Assembly (NCBI GenBank): GCA_022376925.1
Contig: JAIOJX010000031.1
Coordinates: 142,184,854-142,248,853 of the forward strand
DNA from: Tragulus kanchil
Lineage: Eukaryota; Chordata; Mammalia; Artiodactyla; Tragulidae
DNA: 64,000 nt
Direction of reading: 5' to 3'
The position numbers and the translations under genes are program-made. The notes under the pieces are model-generated. The model was not told the origin of the DNA. It saw only the letters and a list, made by a program, of their open reading frames with translations, and ran no database searches. Shown piece after piece: positions 34,530 to 46,900 of the stretch; within the stretch, counting starts at the first letter, position 1; the number at the start of each line of letters is the position of its first letter.

Positions 34530-35188
34530 ATGAGCTTTGTGAAATAAAATCTCCATAATATTTGAAAAAGAAAGCTGAGTGGTGAGTTAAAACTTTGCCA
34601 TTTTTGAGAATCTGGATGCCAGACTCTGTCTCAGTCATCATGGGCATCGTGTCCTGGAGACCCTGTGAAAGAGGATGCCCACTTGGAGTGTGGATGCTCT
34701 TGCCAGGTTTGGAGGTAATTTGCTGGTTGTCAGGCTCCATGAAGGGCTTACTGCTAAGACGTGTCTGAACTAGAGGGTGTAGCCACCAATGGAGTGAGAG
34801 GCTCTGCCTAGACCGCTTACTAAATCCTATAGGCACCATATGCCCATGGCTGAGCAAGGACAGGGGAGTGCGCCTATGTTAGGTTTAGGGCTTCAGCTTT
34901 GCCAGGGGAGGTGGGTTGTCTGCTGGGCAATCCACTTCTGGGAGCACTTGTGTCAGTAGTTTCCTTCGGCCCCTAAGGGATGACCCTGAGTTATGTAACT
35001 GCACAGCGAGTGGCCAGGGCAGGGAATTCTTGGCGTGTTCACTATGGGCGGGATGATGGCAGGGAAGAGAAGAATAAGAGAGAAAGGAAATACAGGTACT
35101 TCAGGGAACTCTTAAAGAGAGGAGGCCACATTCTCTCAACTCCAGGTTAGTAAAGCAGATAAATCATGCTGGGCTAAAATCCCAATCA
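34530..35188. other. unique non-coding DNA
   Basis: A 119-codon antisense frame at 34498-34857 lacks recognisable domains and keeps its length only because it is copied at 35578. Not called a gene. Confidence 0.5.
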
Positions 35189-35435
35189 AGGCTATAGTTT
35201 TTCCAGTAGTCATGTATGAAGGTGAGAGCTGGACCATAAAGAAGGCTGAGCGCCAAAGAATTGATGCCTTTGAACTATGGTGTTGGAGAAGACTCTTGAG
35301 AGCCCATTGGACTACAAAGAGATCAAACCAGTCAATCCTAAAGGAAATCAACCCCGAATATTCATTGGAAGGACTGATGCTGAAGCTGAAGCTCCAGTAG
35401 ATTGGCCACCTGATGCAAAGAGCCAACTCACTAGA
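35189..35435 (+). mobile_element. BovB LINE 3' fragment (cut by stutter)
   Basis: 'ttttccagtagtcatgtatg', 'agctggaccataaagaaggc', 'cattggactacaaagagatc', 'attcattggaaggactgatg' and 'ggccacctgatgcaaagag' form the standard BovB 3' sequence. It stops at the stutter break. Confidence 0.92.
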
Positions 35436-36268
35436 GGACAGAAATTGGGGAAAAGCTTTGCCATCATAGATGGGCTGGGGCTACTTTATGGAACCTTTTT
35501 TCCTGGGAGGAAAGGGACAGGATGGAGTGCTCTGGCATTCTCCCCAGGTTTAAACATTATCGTAATCTTGCAGAATCCTAGGTCCTACTCAAGACTGATA
35601 ACAGAAGCAATGAGCTTTGTGAAATAAAATCTCCATAATATTTGAAAAAGAAAGCTGAGTGGTGAGTTAAAACTTTGCCTTTTTTGAGAATCTGGATGCC
35701 AGACTCTGTCTCAGTCATCATGGGCATCGTGTCCTGGAGACCCTGTGAAAGAGGATGCCCACTTGGAGTGTGGATGCTCTTGCCAGGTTTGGAGGTAATT
35801 TGCTGGTTGTCAGGCTCCATGAAGGGCTTACTGCTAAGACGTGTCTGAACTAGAGGGTGTAGCCACCAATGGAGTGAGAGGCTCTGCCTAGACCGCTTAC
35901 TAAATCCTATAGGCACCATATGCCCATGGCTGAGCAAGGACAGGGGAGTGCGCCTATGTTAGGTTTAGGGCTTCAGCTTTGCCAGGGGAGGTGGGTTGTC
36001 TGCTGGGCAATCCACTTCTGGGAGCACTTGTGTCAGTAGTTTCCTTCGGCCCCTAAGGGATGACCCTGAGTTATGTAACTGCACAGCGAGTGGCCAGGGC
36101 AGGGAATTCTTGGCGTGTTCACTATGGGCGGGATGATGGCAGGGAAGAGAAGAATAAGAGAGAAAGGAAATACAGGTACTTCAGGGAACTCTTAAAGAGA
36201 GGAGGCCACATTCTCTCAACTCCAGGTTAGTAAAGCAGATAAATCATGCTGGGCTAAAATCCCAATCA

Positions 36269-36692
36269 AGGCTATAGTTTTTCCAGTAGTCATGTATGAA
36301 GGTGAGAGCTGGACCATAAAGAAGGCTGAGCGCCAAAGAATTGATGCCTTTGAACTATGGTGTTGGAGAAGACTCTTGAGAGCCCATTGGACTACAAAGA
36401 GATCAAACCAGTCAATCCTAAAGGAAATCAACCCCGAATATTCATTGGAAGGACTGATGCTGAAGCTGAAGCTCCAGTAGATTGGCCACCTGATGCAAAG
36501 AGACAACTCACTGGGAAAGAGCCTCATGTTGGGGAAAATAGAAGGCAGAAGAAGAAGGGGATAAGAGAGGATGAGATGGTTAGATGACATCACTGAGTTG
36601 GGAGATGGTGAAGGACGGGAAAGCCTGCCATGCTGCAGTCTATGGGGTGGCAAAGAGTCAGATACAACTGAGTGACTGAACTGAACTAAACT
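36269..36692 (+). mobile_element. BovB LINE 3' end
   Basis: The same fragment continued to the BovB terminus ('gtggcaaagagtcagataca', 'actgagtgactgaactg'). 5' truncated, without an open frame. Confidence 0.93.
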
Positions 36693-37508
36693 GAAAGTTC
36701 CAAACCTGAAACTCTGTATAGCTGGGTCACTGCCTGAGTGGAGGAAGGGTGAAGATTCTCTTTTGCATGCCATCCTATTGTCTACATTTGGTTTGCCACT
36801 CACAGCCCTTGAAGAAGCAAGCCTTCCCTGGGTCAAAGAAGTGGGCAGGTACCTACTCTCCAGGACTATTCAAGGCTGACCCTTTTGATGCCAGCAACCA
36901 GAACTCTGCCCAACTAACCACCCCTCCCCGCCTTTTTGCTTTTAACCATTCACCACATGCCACCCTATCCTACCCAGGGACATTCACTAATAACCACCGT
37001 GAGCTAGCTGGCTTCAACAGTGACTCTATGTCTTCCAGTACTGGGCACCAGCTCTTTAGCACAAACTACATCCGGAGCTTGCAAGGGGCGAAAGAGTGCA
37101 AAGCAACTTCTGTCTGGTCCCCTCCCTGTCTCAGACATGAGAAGTTCTCTCCATCGAACACAGAGGAATTGGAAAACCAGTCCCTGTGAGACTTCAGGGT
37201 AGCGGCACATCCCTCTTAGAGGAGGGGTCATTAAAAACTCACCCTGTGTCGAGGAGACAACTGTATTCCTCTGCGCACCTCAACCTAATTTCCTGCGGAT
37301 TTCAGATCATCTTTTATTTCCAATTATGCCGCTGTTCACATTATCGATTTGGAGGATACAAATGTTGAATGATGAGAGAGAGAGAGAGAGAGGCAGGAGG
37401 GGTGGAGGGAGAAGAATTCCATTTTGCCTGAAGGATAAGATACTCGAAATGCCACCCCGCACAGCATCTCTGAGGCGTTCATCAACGTGGCAGAGGCTGA
37501 CTCAATTA
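36693..37508. other. unique non-coding DNA
   Basis: Frames of 146 codons (36749-37189, plus) and shorter ones have no domain. A (GA)n run lies at 37372-37392. No repeat family recognised. Confidence 0.5.
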
Positions 37509-37660
37509 TCTTTGTGTCAGATGATTATCTGAGAGCTTAATTTAATCTCCATTATCCTCCCCCGTCATATTTCAATTAAATCTGCTATCAGAGTGTTAAC
37601 ACATCTTTGAACCTGCTATTTCTTCAGTTAATTTTCCACTAAGAGGTGCTGGAGAGTAAC
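37500..37660. promoter_or_regulatory. candidate conserved non-coding block
   Basis: Unique AT-rich stretch with 'gagcttaatttaatctccat', 'tttcaattaaatctgctatc' and 'cagttaattttccacta' (homeodomain-like cores) and 'agatgattatctgag'. Not a known repeat. Partly lost in the copy at 38615, whose head drops 'gagagcttaatttaatc'. Confidence 0.3.
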
Positions 37661-38227
37661 AGATGTCATAATTATGCAATTATTAAGTGTATTTGACACT
37701 CGTACTCTCAGGATTTTCTGGTTGGGGTAGGAGCGTTGGAAAATTAATCTGATGACAATATGCTTCCGTTGTGATCCGTAACACCAAGACAGGCTGGGGC
37801 ACTGTCCTCCGGCTATTTCAGATGCTACCGCCAAGAAAGATGCAGGATTAAGTGACTGTGCATCAGATCTGTTTCACTTTCATACATCTGGTAAATCGGA
37901 TGAGTTCATTAGGTGAGCAGAAGTTCAGAAACAGGTTTTTTTGGTTTCAGTTTTATTTTTTTTCCCCTTATTCAAGACATCAGAAAGTACAACAAGTACA
38001 TAACTGGTGTAAAGTTAACACTTGTAGTGTGAAGAGTGGTTAATTTTGACTTTAAAATCTTGAGGTTTAGCTGGGGGTTGGATGTCAACTAACTGTATGA
38101 CTTGGGTTACATCATACCTTCTGTTTGAGTATCGGTTTCATAGGAACGAACAGGCTTAACTCTACCCTCTACTACCACTTCCTGTCCTGCCATCCTATGA
38201 AAATGGATGAAAGCTGTCTATGCTCTT

Positions 38228-38362
38228 GATAGATAGATTGATAGATATGGATATAGATAGACTCATAGATATTGGTAGATAATATTTCTTTCAAGCTCTT
38301 TCTCTCTATATAGGGGATATAGAGATAGAGATAGATGTATAGAGATGTAGATATATATGGAG
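38228..38362. repeat. degenerate (GATA)n tract
   Basis: Interrupted GATA/TAGA units, for example 'gatagatagattgatagata' and 'agagatagagatagatgtat'. Repeated at 39314-39448. Confidence 0.85.
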
Positions 38363-38541
38363 ATCGAAAACAATGTTATATCTGTCACAGACTATTTCTA
38401 TCCACATATCTGTTTCTTGTCTAGGAAAAGAGATGAAAATGCATGAGGAAAGTAATAGTTAGGAATGGATATGCAACTGGATGAGTGTGGGTATTTTGGA
38501 AATTTCTTTTGACATCATCTAAAGGTTCTCCATAGTATTAA

Positions 38542-38614
38542 AGATTCTTGAGAGTCCATTGGACTGCAAGGAGATCATGCCAATTCATCCTAACAGAAAT
38601 CAATCCTGAATATT
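38542..38614 (+). mobile_element. BovB start, cut by stutter 14
   Basis: First 70 bases of the BovB fragment at 39631. Confidence 0.85.
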
Positions 38615-39632
38615 CTTTGTGTCAGATGATTATCTCCATTATCCTCCCCGTCATATTTCAATTAAATCTGCTATCAGAGTGTTAACACATCTTTGAACCT
38701 GCTATTTCTTCAGTTAATTTTCCACTAAGAGGTGCTGGAGAGTAACAGATGTCATAATTATGCAATTATTAAGTGTATTTGACACTCGTACTCTCAGGAT
38801 TTTCTGGTTGGGGTAGGAGCGTTGGAAAATTAATCTGATGACAATATGCTTCCGTTGTGATCCGTAACACCAAGACAGGCTGGGGCACTGTCCTCCGGCT
38901 ATTTCAGATGCTACCGCCAAGAAAGATGCAGGATTAAGTGACTGTGCATCAGATCTGTTTCACTTTCATACATCTGGTAAATCGGATGAGTTCATTAGGT
39001 GAGCAGAAGTTCAGAAACAGGTTTTTTTGGTTTCAGTTTTATTTTTTTTCCCCTTATTCAAGACATCAGAAAGTACAACAAGTACATAACTGGTGTAAAG
39101 TTAACACTTGTAGTGTGAAGAGTGGTTAATTTTGACTTTAAAATCTTGAGGTTTAGCTGGGGGTTGGATGTCAACTAACTGTATGACTTGGGTTACATCA
39201 TACCTTCTGTTTGAGTATCGGTTTCATAGGAACGAACAGGCTTAACTCTACCCTCTACTACCACTTCCTGTCCTGCCATCCTATGAAAATGGATGAAAGC
39301 TGTCTATGCTCTTGATAGATAGATTGATAGATATGGATATAGATAGACTCATAGATATTGGTAGATAATATTTCTTTCAAGCTCTTTCTCTCTATATAGG
39401 GGATATAGAGATAGAGATAGATGTATAGAGATGTAGATATATATGGAGATCGAAAACAATGTTATATCTGTCACAGACTATTTCTATCCACATATCTGTT
39501 TCTTGTCTAGGAAAAGAGATGAAAATGCATGAGGAAAGTAATAGTTAGGAATGGATATGCAACTGGATGAGTGTGGGTATTTTTGGAAATTTCTTTTTGA
39601 CATCATCTAAAGGTTCTCCATAGTATTAAAGA

Positions 39633-39976
39633 TTCTTGAGAGTCCATTGGACTGCAAGGAGATCATGCCAATTCATCCTAACAGAAATCAATCCTGAATA
39701 CTCATTGGAAGGACTGATGCTGAAGCAGAAGCCCCAATACTTTGGCCACCTGATACAAAGAGATAACCCATTGGAAAAGTCCCTGATACTGGGGAAGATA
39801 GAAGGCAGAAGAAGAAAGGGATGGCAGAGGATGAGATGGTTGGATGGCCTCACTGAGTTAACGGACATGAGTTTGACCAAGCTCTGGGAGGTGGTGACGG
39901 ACAGGGAAGCCTGGTGTGCTGCAGTCCATGAGATCTCAACAAATCAGACACGACTCAGTGACTAAACTGACTGCAA
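39633..39976 (+). mobile_element. BovB LINE 3' end with target-site repeats
   Basis: 5' truncated BovB ('cattggactgcaaggagatc', 'gccccaatactttggccacc', 'gcctggtgtgctgcagtcca') flanked by a 20-base direct repeat 'gttctccatagtattaaaga' at 39613-39632 and 39977-39996. A clear LINE insertion. Confidence 0.94.
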
Positions 39977-39996
39977 GTTCTCCATAGTATTAAAGA

Positions 39997-40770
39997 ACAT
40001 TAGTATGTTCTTAAAGACATGAGATCAGCCAGGTGGCACTCTTGACTTCTAAGCACAAGGAAACCACCATCCAGAGGGGGACCTACTCAAGCATATTACC
40101 TTCTGGTGGCACAATGGGGCCAGCTCTCCCTGCTTCCAGTCTAGGGTCTTTCCTCTCTGCAGCTGGTCTTGTCATCCACATGGATCAGTTTTACATTAGC
40201 TCTGAGTCATCAATCAGCCACAGTCATCCTCATATCTTCTGATCCTCATCAAACCTCTACTCCTCACTCTGTTACTTCCCCAGTGCTATCCATGTACATA
40301 AAAGGTGAACGGTGCCTATCTTCAACCCAACACTGACACACTTATCAGTGTTGCCTGTAACGCCTCATTCAATGGAAATCCTATGTGGATGCCAAATGGA
40401 TAAAAATCGGGCTACTTAAATATCTCTGATTAAATCAGTCTTATGATACCTCTGTGTGTTCGCTCACACCCTTTCATCTGTGAGGGGTTTTGAGAAAAAT
40501 CCTGGGATCCTAAGGAGGATTATTTAGAAAACCATCATCAACATCATAATTTTTGCCTAAATAGAATTTCATTAGATGAATATAGAAAATTCATTTAACC
40601 CCCTTGTGTTGAATACCTAGGCTGTTTCTGATTTTTCATTGGAAAAAAAATAAAAAGATCTGCAAGAAACTATCCATTTGGTTTTATAAAAAGTTTCTTT
40701 CCACATGGATTGGATCCTAATAAATTTCCTGCCTGGAAAGAAAATTTTCTTTCCCTCAGAAAAGGTATCA
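39997..40770. other. unique non-coding DNA
   Basis: Nothing recognised beyond AT-rich sequence and chance frames. Not duplicated. Confidence 0.5.
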
Positions 40771-40775
40771 AGATT

Positions 40776-40980
40776 ACTCAGCAGTGGGACTAAGATTCTC
40801 TATTCCCAATACAGGGGACCCAGGTTCAATCCCTGGTCACAGAACTAGATCTCATACACTGCAACTAAGAGTTTGCATGGTGCAACTAAAGATCCTTCAT
40901 GCCACAACAAAGACAGAAGACCCCAGGAGCTGCAACTAAGACCCAGAGCAACCAAGTAAATAAACAAATATTTTAAAAAA
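40776..40980 (+). mobile_element. CHR-type SINE
   Basis: 'aggggacccaggttcaatcc' (B-box region), 'ctggtcacagaactagatct', 'catgccacaacaaagacaga' and 'gacccagagcaaccaagtaa', then an A-rich tail. Diverged. Confidence 0.8.
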
Positions 40981-41524
40981 TTAGTCAGAAGGACTTAATG
41001 TGAATGCCTACATTTATTAGAGGTATGAGAGTAAGTAAAATATATTATCATTCTCTGACATCTAGGTTTTTGGAGAGAGCAGATCAGGTCAAAGAGGAGC
41101 TTAAATTAAGCCATCAGGCTTACCACCCACGGTCTCACTGGAAATGTCCTGTCCCCTCTGTGCTCTGGCCTCAGGCTCACATACTGCAGGCAGGTTTCTT
41201 TCAAGCAGCTAAGGAAAGAGCCAGCAGCAACAGGGATAGGTAACACTTTCAAAAGGAAACTGTTTTCTTTTTCTTTTAACCTAATAATAGCTTTCTATCA
41301 GGTATTCTGATAGCCCCAGTCTGTTGGACACTCATTGTTCATTCTTACGGATTCATTCTCTAATTTTTTCCCCCTTCCTATGAAGTGGCTCCCTTGTCCT
41401 TTACCTTTCAGTTGAAGACTATAACCCTTTCTTAGGTGAACTGAGTGGCTGAAAAGAAGATAAACTTATTGTGACACAGTTCTGGAGTTTGGACATCCCA
41501 AATCAAGATGTTCTCAGGGGATTT
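40981..41524. other. unique non-coding DNA
   Basis: No gene or repeat recognised. Confidence 0.45.
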
Positions 41525-41735
41525 TACTGTTGTTGTTTACTTGCTAAGTCATGTCCAACTCTTTTCTGACATTATGGACTGTAGCACACCAGGCTTCTCT
41601 GTCCATGGGATTCTCCAGACAAGACTACTGGAGTGGGCTGCCATTTCCTTCTCCAGGGGATTCTCCCAACCCAGGAATCAAGCCTATGTCTCCTGAAGCT
41701 CCCATAGCACAGGTGAATCCTTTACCAGCCACCTG
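41525..41735 (-). mobile_element. Bov-A SINE
   Basis: Antisense: 'acttgctaagtcatgtccaa', 'gcttctctgtccatgggatt', 'ctggagtgggctgccatttc' and 'cctatgtctcctgaagctcc', ending in the decayed tRNA head near 41730. Confidence 0.88.
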
Positions 41736-42062
41736 ACCTTTGAAACTTCCAGGAAAGAATTCTCCTTGCCTCTTCCAGTGTCTGGTGCTTGCCAGCAACC
41801 TTTCGCTTGAAGACGTAATATTGCAATCTCTGCCTCCATCACCACATGGCCATCTCCTCACTAAGTCTGTCTCTGTGTCTCTTTTGTTTCTATAAGGACA
41901 CTAGTCATATTGGATTAAGGGTGTATCTTGCTCCAGTAGGCATTTATCTTAACTAATTACATCTACGATGATCATATTTACAAATAAGGTCACATTCTGG
42001 GGTACTGGAAGTCAGGACATCAGCGTATCTTTGTGGGGACACAATTCAACCCTCAATAGAGA
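41736..42062 (-). mobile_element. MaLR/MLT1-like LTR fragment
   Basis: 'ttctataaggacactagtca', 'tattggattaagggtgtatc', 'caaataaggtcacattctgg', 'ggtactggaagtcaggacat' and 'gggacacaattcaaccctca' are the antisense hallmark words of MLT1/MaLR LTRs. The exact subfamily is uncertain. Confidence 0.7.
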
Positions 42063-42156
42063 CACTGACAGCAGAGAGAGGAGGAGAGAAGAGTCTTTAT
42101 TTTCCTGGGGTCAAAAGAGTGTTTGTTCCCCCTGTGCCTTCATAACACACCTTAAG

Positions 42157-42442
42157 CCTGGGATTCCTCTGGTGTTCTAATAGTTAAGAATCTACCCTGT
42201 AACGCAAGGGACAGCAATGTGATCCCTGGTCCAGGAAGATTCCATATGCCATGGAGCAACCAAGCCCGTGCCCCACAGCTACTGCACCTGAGCCCTGCAA
42301 CAAGAGAAGCCACCATCATCAGAAGCCCGTGCACTGCCACAAGACAGTAACTCTTGTGCACTGCACCCGGAGAAAGCCTGCAACCCAACGAAGACCCAGT
42401 GCAACCAGTAAATTAATTAATTAATTAATAAATAATAATAAA
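42157..42442 (+). mobile_element. CHR-type SINE, near full length
   Basis: 'gggattcctctggtgttcta', 'gatccctggtccaggaagat', 'ccatggagcaaccaagcccg', 'aagcccgtgcactgccacaa' and 'aacgaagacccagtgcaacc', then a TTAA/TAAA tail from 42413. Confidence 0.9.
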
Positions 42443-43744
42443 CCACCCTTATCATCCTCAGGAGTTCTCTCCTATAGCTTTTGGGATGCTGGGGATTCTT
42501 CTCTTTGCCCCTTCAGGTTTGGGGGTGGTAGTAGCTTTCTGATTTTCTAGACTTTTGGTCTACCTCACTGGTTTCCTATCCTCCAGCTCCCCTTAGCTTG
42601 TCCTTTCAGTACCGTGTCCCAAGGACTGGGGGGCAGAGCTGAATCCATATGATGCGTCAGCACGTGGTGGGAAACCGCTTGAGGATGCTGTTCACACATG
42701 GAATCAGGTCAGCTGGAGGCATGGCGGGGCCTGAGACTCTGCATTTCTAACCAGCTCACAGGCAATGAGGTGGATGCTGCCAGACTGTCAAGGAAATGGC
42801 ATCAGCCTAACATCCGGAATTAAAAGCAGGGAAGAGAGAGAAGTCACGTATGGAACAGTCTGGACATGAGCAGGAGTGTGGTGAAGTGAGGAAAATTGCA
42901 TCTTTTGTAATGTCTAGAGGCAGAGACCCCGCCAGACCCTGACTTTAGAACAGGAAATATTTTGTGAGGTGGGACTGGCAACATTTTTTTCGGTGGGGAC
43001 TTGAGAACCTTAAAAAATCACCTTTCTTTGCTTCCTATAACATCTTTAAACTATTGCCTTAATCACATATGAATACCTTTTAAAAAGGCACACACATTAC
43101 CGTGACAAATAGTGCTTAGCCCTCTATAGCTAGCCTGGCCATGTCTGAAGACCAGCTTCTAAGACCTCAGAGCCTGAGTGGAAGGCTGGTAGTGGCTGGC
43201 ACTCTTTTTAGGCTAAGTGGGGCCTCTGTGAACTCAGGGGGTTAGAGAGAAAGCTTATCCTCTGGGGCCCCAGCTGCTCTTTTTATCTCTTCTCTTAGGA
43301 AGATGGGACAGCCTCCCCTCGATGTCAATGAATACCTCTCTCAGAAGGGCCCGTTTTGGCTGCAGCTCATCTCCCAGCGGTTTAGATGAGAGCTATGCAA
43401 GGGGTAAGCCATGGACGGGCCCTCACTCACTTCTGCTTATTCATCCACAAACAGACAGGACTAGAAAGTTAGAGGAAGCATTGAGAAATGTTTCCAGCCA
43501 TTTGACCTTCCTGCAACATCCAAGTGCTAGGATGGAAAAAAAAAAGTTTCTGCAATGGGCTAGTAGAGCCTTTGAGAAACAGCTTCTAGAAGCCCCGATG
43601 CCAAAGAAGGGAAGCCCGGGAAGGGCTTGCATCAGAAGACTTTGTAAGGCACCAGGGCCTCCCCTTCCTTGGCCTCTCCAGCTGGTTGTGTGGGTGACAG
43701 TCCCTCTGCTCTTCCTGTGCTTTGGGGGGGCAGGGTTGTACATG
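42443..43744. other. unique DNA with MER5A-like fossil
   Basis: 42700-42790 ('ggcctgagactctgcatttc', 'taaccagctcacaggcaatg') resembles antisense MER5A. A 145-codon frame at 43322-43759 ends inside the following SINE, has no recognisable domain and is not called a gene. Confidence 0.45.
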
Positions 43745-43970
43745 GGGCTTCCCAGGTGACACTGGTGGTAAAGACCTGGACTGACAATGGAGTAGACATA
43801 CGGAGATGCAGGTTCAGCCCCTGGTTTGGGAAGATCCCCTGGAGGAGGGCATGGCAACCCACTCCAGTCTTCTTGTCTAGAGAATCTCATGGACAGAGGA
43901 GGCTGGCAGGCTACAGTCCATAGGGTCACAAAGACTCAGGCACCACTGAGTGACTTAGCAAGCACACACA
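43741..43970 (+). mobile_element. Bov-A SINE with target-site repeats
   Basis: 'gggcttcccaggtgacactg', 'ggtttgggaagatcccctgg' and 'aaagactcaggcaccactga', then a CA tail. The direct repeat 'cagggttgta' lies at 43731-43740 and 43971-43980. Confidence 0.92.
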
Positions 43971-44836
43971 CAGGGTTGTATAATATGACCCTCACGTCAG
44001 CCTGCCAAGTCCACAGCAAACACTCAAGGCTCATGCTTTAGACACAGAAAGCACTGACAGTGAAAACAAGGACCAAAAAAGAGCTGTATCCCTGGAAAAC
44101 TCACCAAAGGAGAGTCTCGTTTGTGGTCTTAATACTCATGGAACCCAGGTGGCCACCTCCAACTCCACGACAGAACCTCATTTCCCTTTCCATTTATAAT
44201 CCCTTCTTTCTGTCTCTCTCCCTTCCTTTCCATTCCTTCAGCCCTTTTTGTAAAGCAATCTCATGAAAGACCGCCCCTTGGAAGGTTTCATATACTGAAA
44301 TTACTATTTTTATGTTCTCCCCCTTAGGGTACGCTTCAGCACAATCCATACTATTGTGGGCATTTTTTTCCCCTATAATATGTTTGTAGCCAGAATAGGG
44401 AACCAGCTTCGAGAAAATTAAACAGAACAAGAGAAGCCATGTGCCCCACAATTAAAGGAAACACTCCAAGTAGCACTAGGAACCCAACAGGACAGTGTGC
44501 TGTGCCAAGAGAAAAATGTGCAGCTGGAAAATGTGCCAAGTGTCTCTGATTTGTAAAGATTTTTTTCCATATTTAGGTAAATTAATGTAATTTAAAGTTC
44601 AATTTTTGATTTGTAAAGATTCTTAGGATGGAAAAAAAAAAGTTTCTGCAATGGGCTAGTAGAGCCTTTGAGAAACAGCTTCTAGAAGCCCCGATGCCAA
44701 AGAAGGGAAGCCCGGGAAGGGCTTGCATCAGAAGACTTTGTAAGGCACCAGGGCCTCCCCTTCCTTGGCCTCTCCAGCTGGTTGTGTGGGTGACAGTCCC
44801 TCTGCTCTTCCTGTGCTTTGGGGGGGCAGGGTTGTA

Positions 44837-45066
44837 CATGGGGCTTCCCAGGTGACACTGGTGGTAAAGACCTGGACTGACAATGGAGTAGACATACGGA
44901 GATGCAGGTTCAGCCCCTGGTTTGGGAAGATCCCCTGGAGGAGGGCATGGCAACCCACTCCAGTCTTCTTGTCTAGAGAATCTCATGGACAGAGGAGGCT
45001 GGCAGGCTACAGTCCATAGGGTCACAAAGACTCAGGCACCACTGAGTGACTTAGCAAGCACACACA
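44837..45066 (+). mobile_element. Bov-A SINE, stutter copy
   Basis: Same as 43741-43970 including target repeats, carried by stutter 15. Confidence 0.9.
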
Positions 45067-45689
45067 CAGGGTTGTATAATATGACCCTCACGTCAGCCTG
45101 CCAAGTCCACAGCAAACACTCAAGGCTCATGCTTTAGACACAGAAAGCACTGACAGTGAAAACAAGGACCAAAAAAGAGCTGTATCCCTGGAAAACTCAC
45201 CAAAGGAGAGTCTCGTTTGTGGTCTTAATACTCATGGAACCCAGGTGGCCACCTCCAACTCCACGACAGAACCTCATTTCCCTTTCCATTTATAATCCCT
45301 TCTTTCTGTCTCTCTCCCTTCCTTTCCATTCCTTCAGCCCTTTTTGTAAAGCAATCTCATGAAAGACCGCCCCTTGGAAGGTTTCATATACGAGAAATTA
45401 CTATTTTTATGTTCTCCCCCTTAGGGTACGCTTCAGCACAATCCATACTATTGTGGGCATTTTTTTCCCCTATAATATGTTTGTAGCCAGAATAGGGAAC
45501 CAGCTTCGAGAAAATTAAACAGAACAAGAGAAGCCATGTGCCCCACAATTAAAGGAAACACTCCAAGTAGCACTAGGAACCCAACAGGACAGTGTGCTGT
45601 GCCAAGAGAAAAATGTGCAGCTGGAAAATGTGCCAAGTGTCTCTGATTTGTAAAGATTTTTTTCCATATTTAGGTAAATTAATGTAATT

Positions 45690-46900
45690 ATTTAATGCCT
45701 CCTGCAATGGTAATAGGATTGTGCTTGGGTCCTTTCAACATATGGTGCTGGCACCAAAATCCTCTTTGAGCAAGGAAAAAAGCTGGGGAGGGGGCATATC
45801 AAGGCTTGGGTTCTATTTGCCCGTTTTAATGTTGGAGGTCTACCTGGCTCTTGGCCAGATTTGGTGGGAGTTCGGGGTAGGATGTGGTGAGAAAACTAGA
45901 GCGGTCAATTTGAGACTTTCCACACATGGATGGGGACAGAGGGCCTGAGTGTCCCACTCTGATATAATCAGGGTTCTCTTCCCAACAAACCTGCATGTTC
46001 AAATGGGAAGACTGCCCACATGGATGGATCTGGGTCTCAAAAGCATGTCAGCTTTTCTTTAAGATGCAGATGTAGAGAACAGACTTGTGGACCCAGAAGG
46101 GGAAGGAGAAGATGGGATGGATGGAAAAGTAGAATCAACACACATACACCACCTTGCGTAGGACAGAGAGCTGGTGGGAAGTTGCTATATACCACTGGAA
46201 GCTCAGCATGGCCCTCTGTCATGACCTAGGGTGGGATGGGATGGAGAGACTCAAGAGAGAGGGATATATGGTTAATTATGGGTGATTTGCCTCATGTGTG
46301 CCAGAAACCAACACAACAGTGCATAGCACTTTTCCTCCAATTCAAAAATAATTTCAAAATATTAAAAAGAAAAGATTTCCAAAAGCTACTGAGCAAGGAG
46401 GAAGCTGAGTTCCTTGGCTTTCTCTTAGGTCACTTCATTTTCAAAGATGTCACCCTTGCTAATCCCCGGACCGATGAGCAGGACTCTTGGGGAGATTCTC
46501 CCCATGTCCCCAAGTCTTCCCCATGAGGCAGTCTCATCTACTTAAAACTGTTCATAGCAGATGGCAAATCCACTTAGACCCCAAATACGGATTAGCTCTT
46601 TAGGCTAGAGCCTCTATTATGTGAGACCAAAGTCCTCATCCACGGTTAGAGAAACAATAACAGCAAAAGCAACATTTAATTTCTTAAAAATGGAGTGTTT
46701 AGTTTATACACTAAAGAGTACAAGATCAACTGTTTCTTTTGGACTAGGGTTAGAATCTCAAAGAAAATGTGGGATCCACACACCATGGGAGCCATGATGC
46801 ATGGTGTGGCATAGGCTTCTCTCTCCAGACAGTAGAAAGTTGAGGGGTGGGGGAAAAGATGTGATTCCATTGCCAAGTTAGTGAGCAGGCCTTGCTTGGG
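45690..46900. other. unique non-coding DNA
   Basis: No repeat family recognised. Frames at 46020-46229 and 46236-46526 are short and without domains. Repeated to 48091. Confidence 0.45.

Larger units (their letters stand above)
34292..36514 (+). repeat. stutter duplication 13 (34292-35435 and 35436-36514)
   Basis: The interior offset is 1,080. The head of copy 2 (35436-35510) has lost about 65 bases relative to copy 1 and has a compressed 'ggggctactttatggaacc'. Copy 1 ends inside BovB ('caactcactag' where copy 2 has 'caactcactggg'). Confidence 0.93.
37509..39702 (+). repeat. stutter duplication 14 (37509-38614 and 38615-39702)
   Basis: Offset 1,086. Copy 1 ends in the first 70 bases of a BovB insertion ('caatcctgaatat') and jumps to 'tctttgtgtcagatg'. 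The copy 2 head has lost about 17 bases. Confidence 0.93.
43527..45688 (+). repeat. stutter duplication 15 (43527-44592 and 44623-45688)
   Basis: Offset 1,096. The 30-base filler between copies ('aaagttcaatttttgatttg' and onward) repeats 'gatttgtaaagat' from the preceding text. Copies are near identical, differing at 'atactgaaatt' and 'atacgagaaatt'. Confidence 0.93.

Noticed and set aside
36216..36836. 206-codon antisense frame, the longest in the window
   Set aside because: Most of it is the antisense of a BovB 3' end. The same run of residues recurs at other BovB copies.
42900..43330. Possible exon with a pyrimidine tract and 'ag' before 43300
   Set aside because: No downstream donor matched to a conserved frame could be found. 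A pyrimidine tract alone is common.
43322..43759. 145-codon frame with a C-terminal hydrophobic segment that looks like a membrane helix
   Set aside because: It ends inside a Bov-A SINE and has no recognisable homologue, and the hydrophobic part comes from a pyrimidine-rich stretch.
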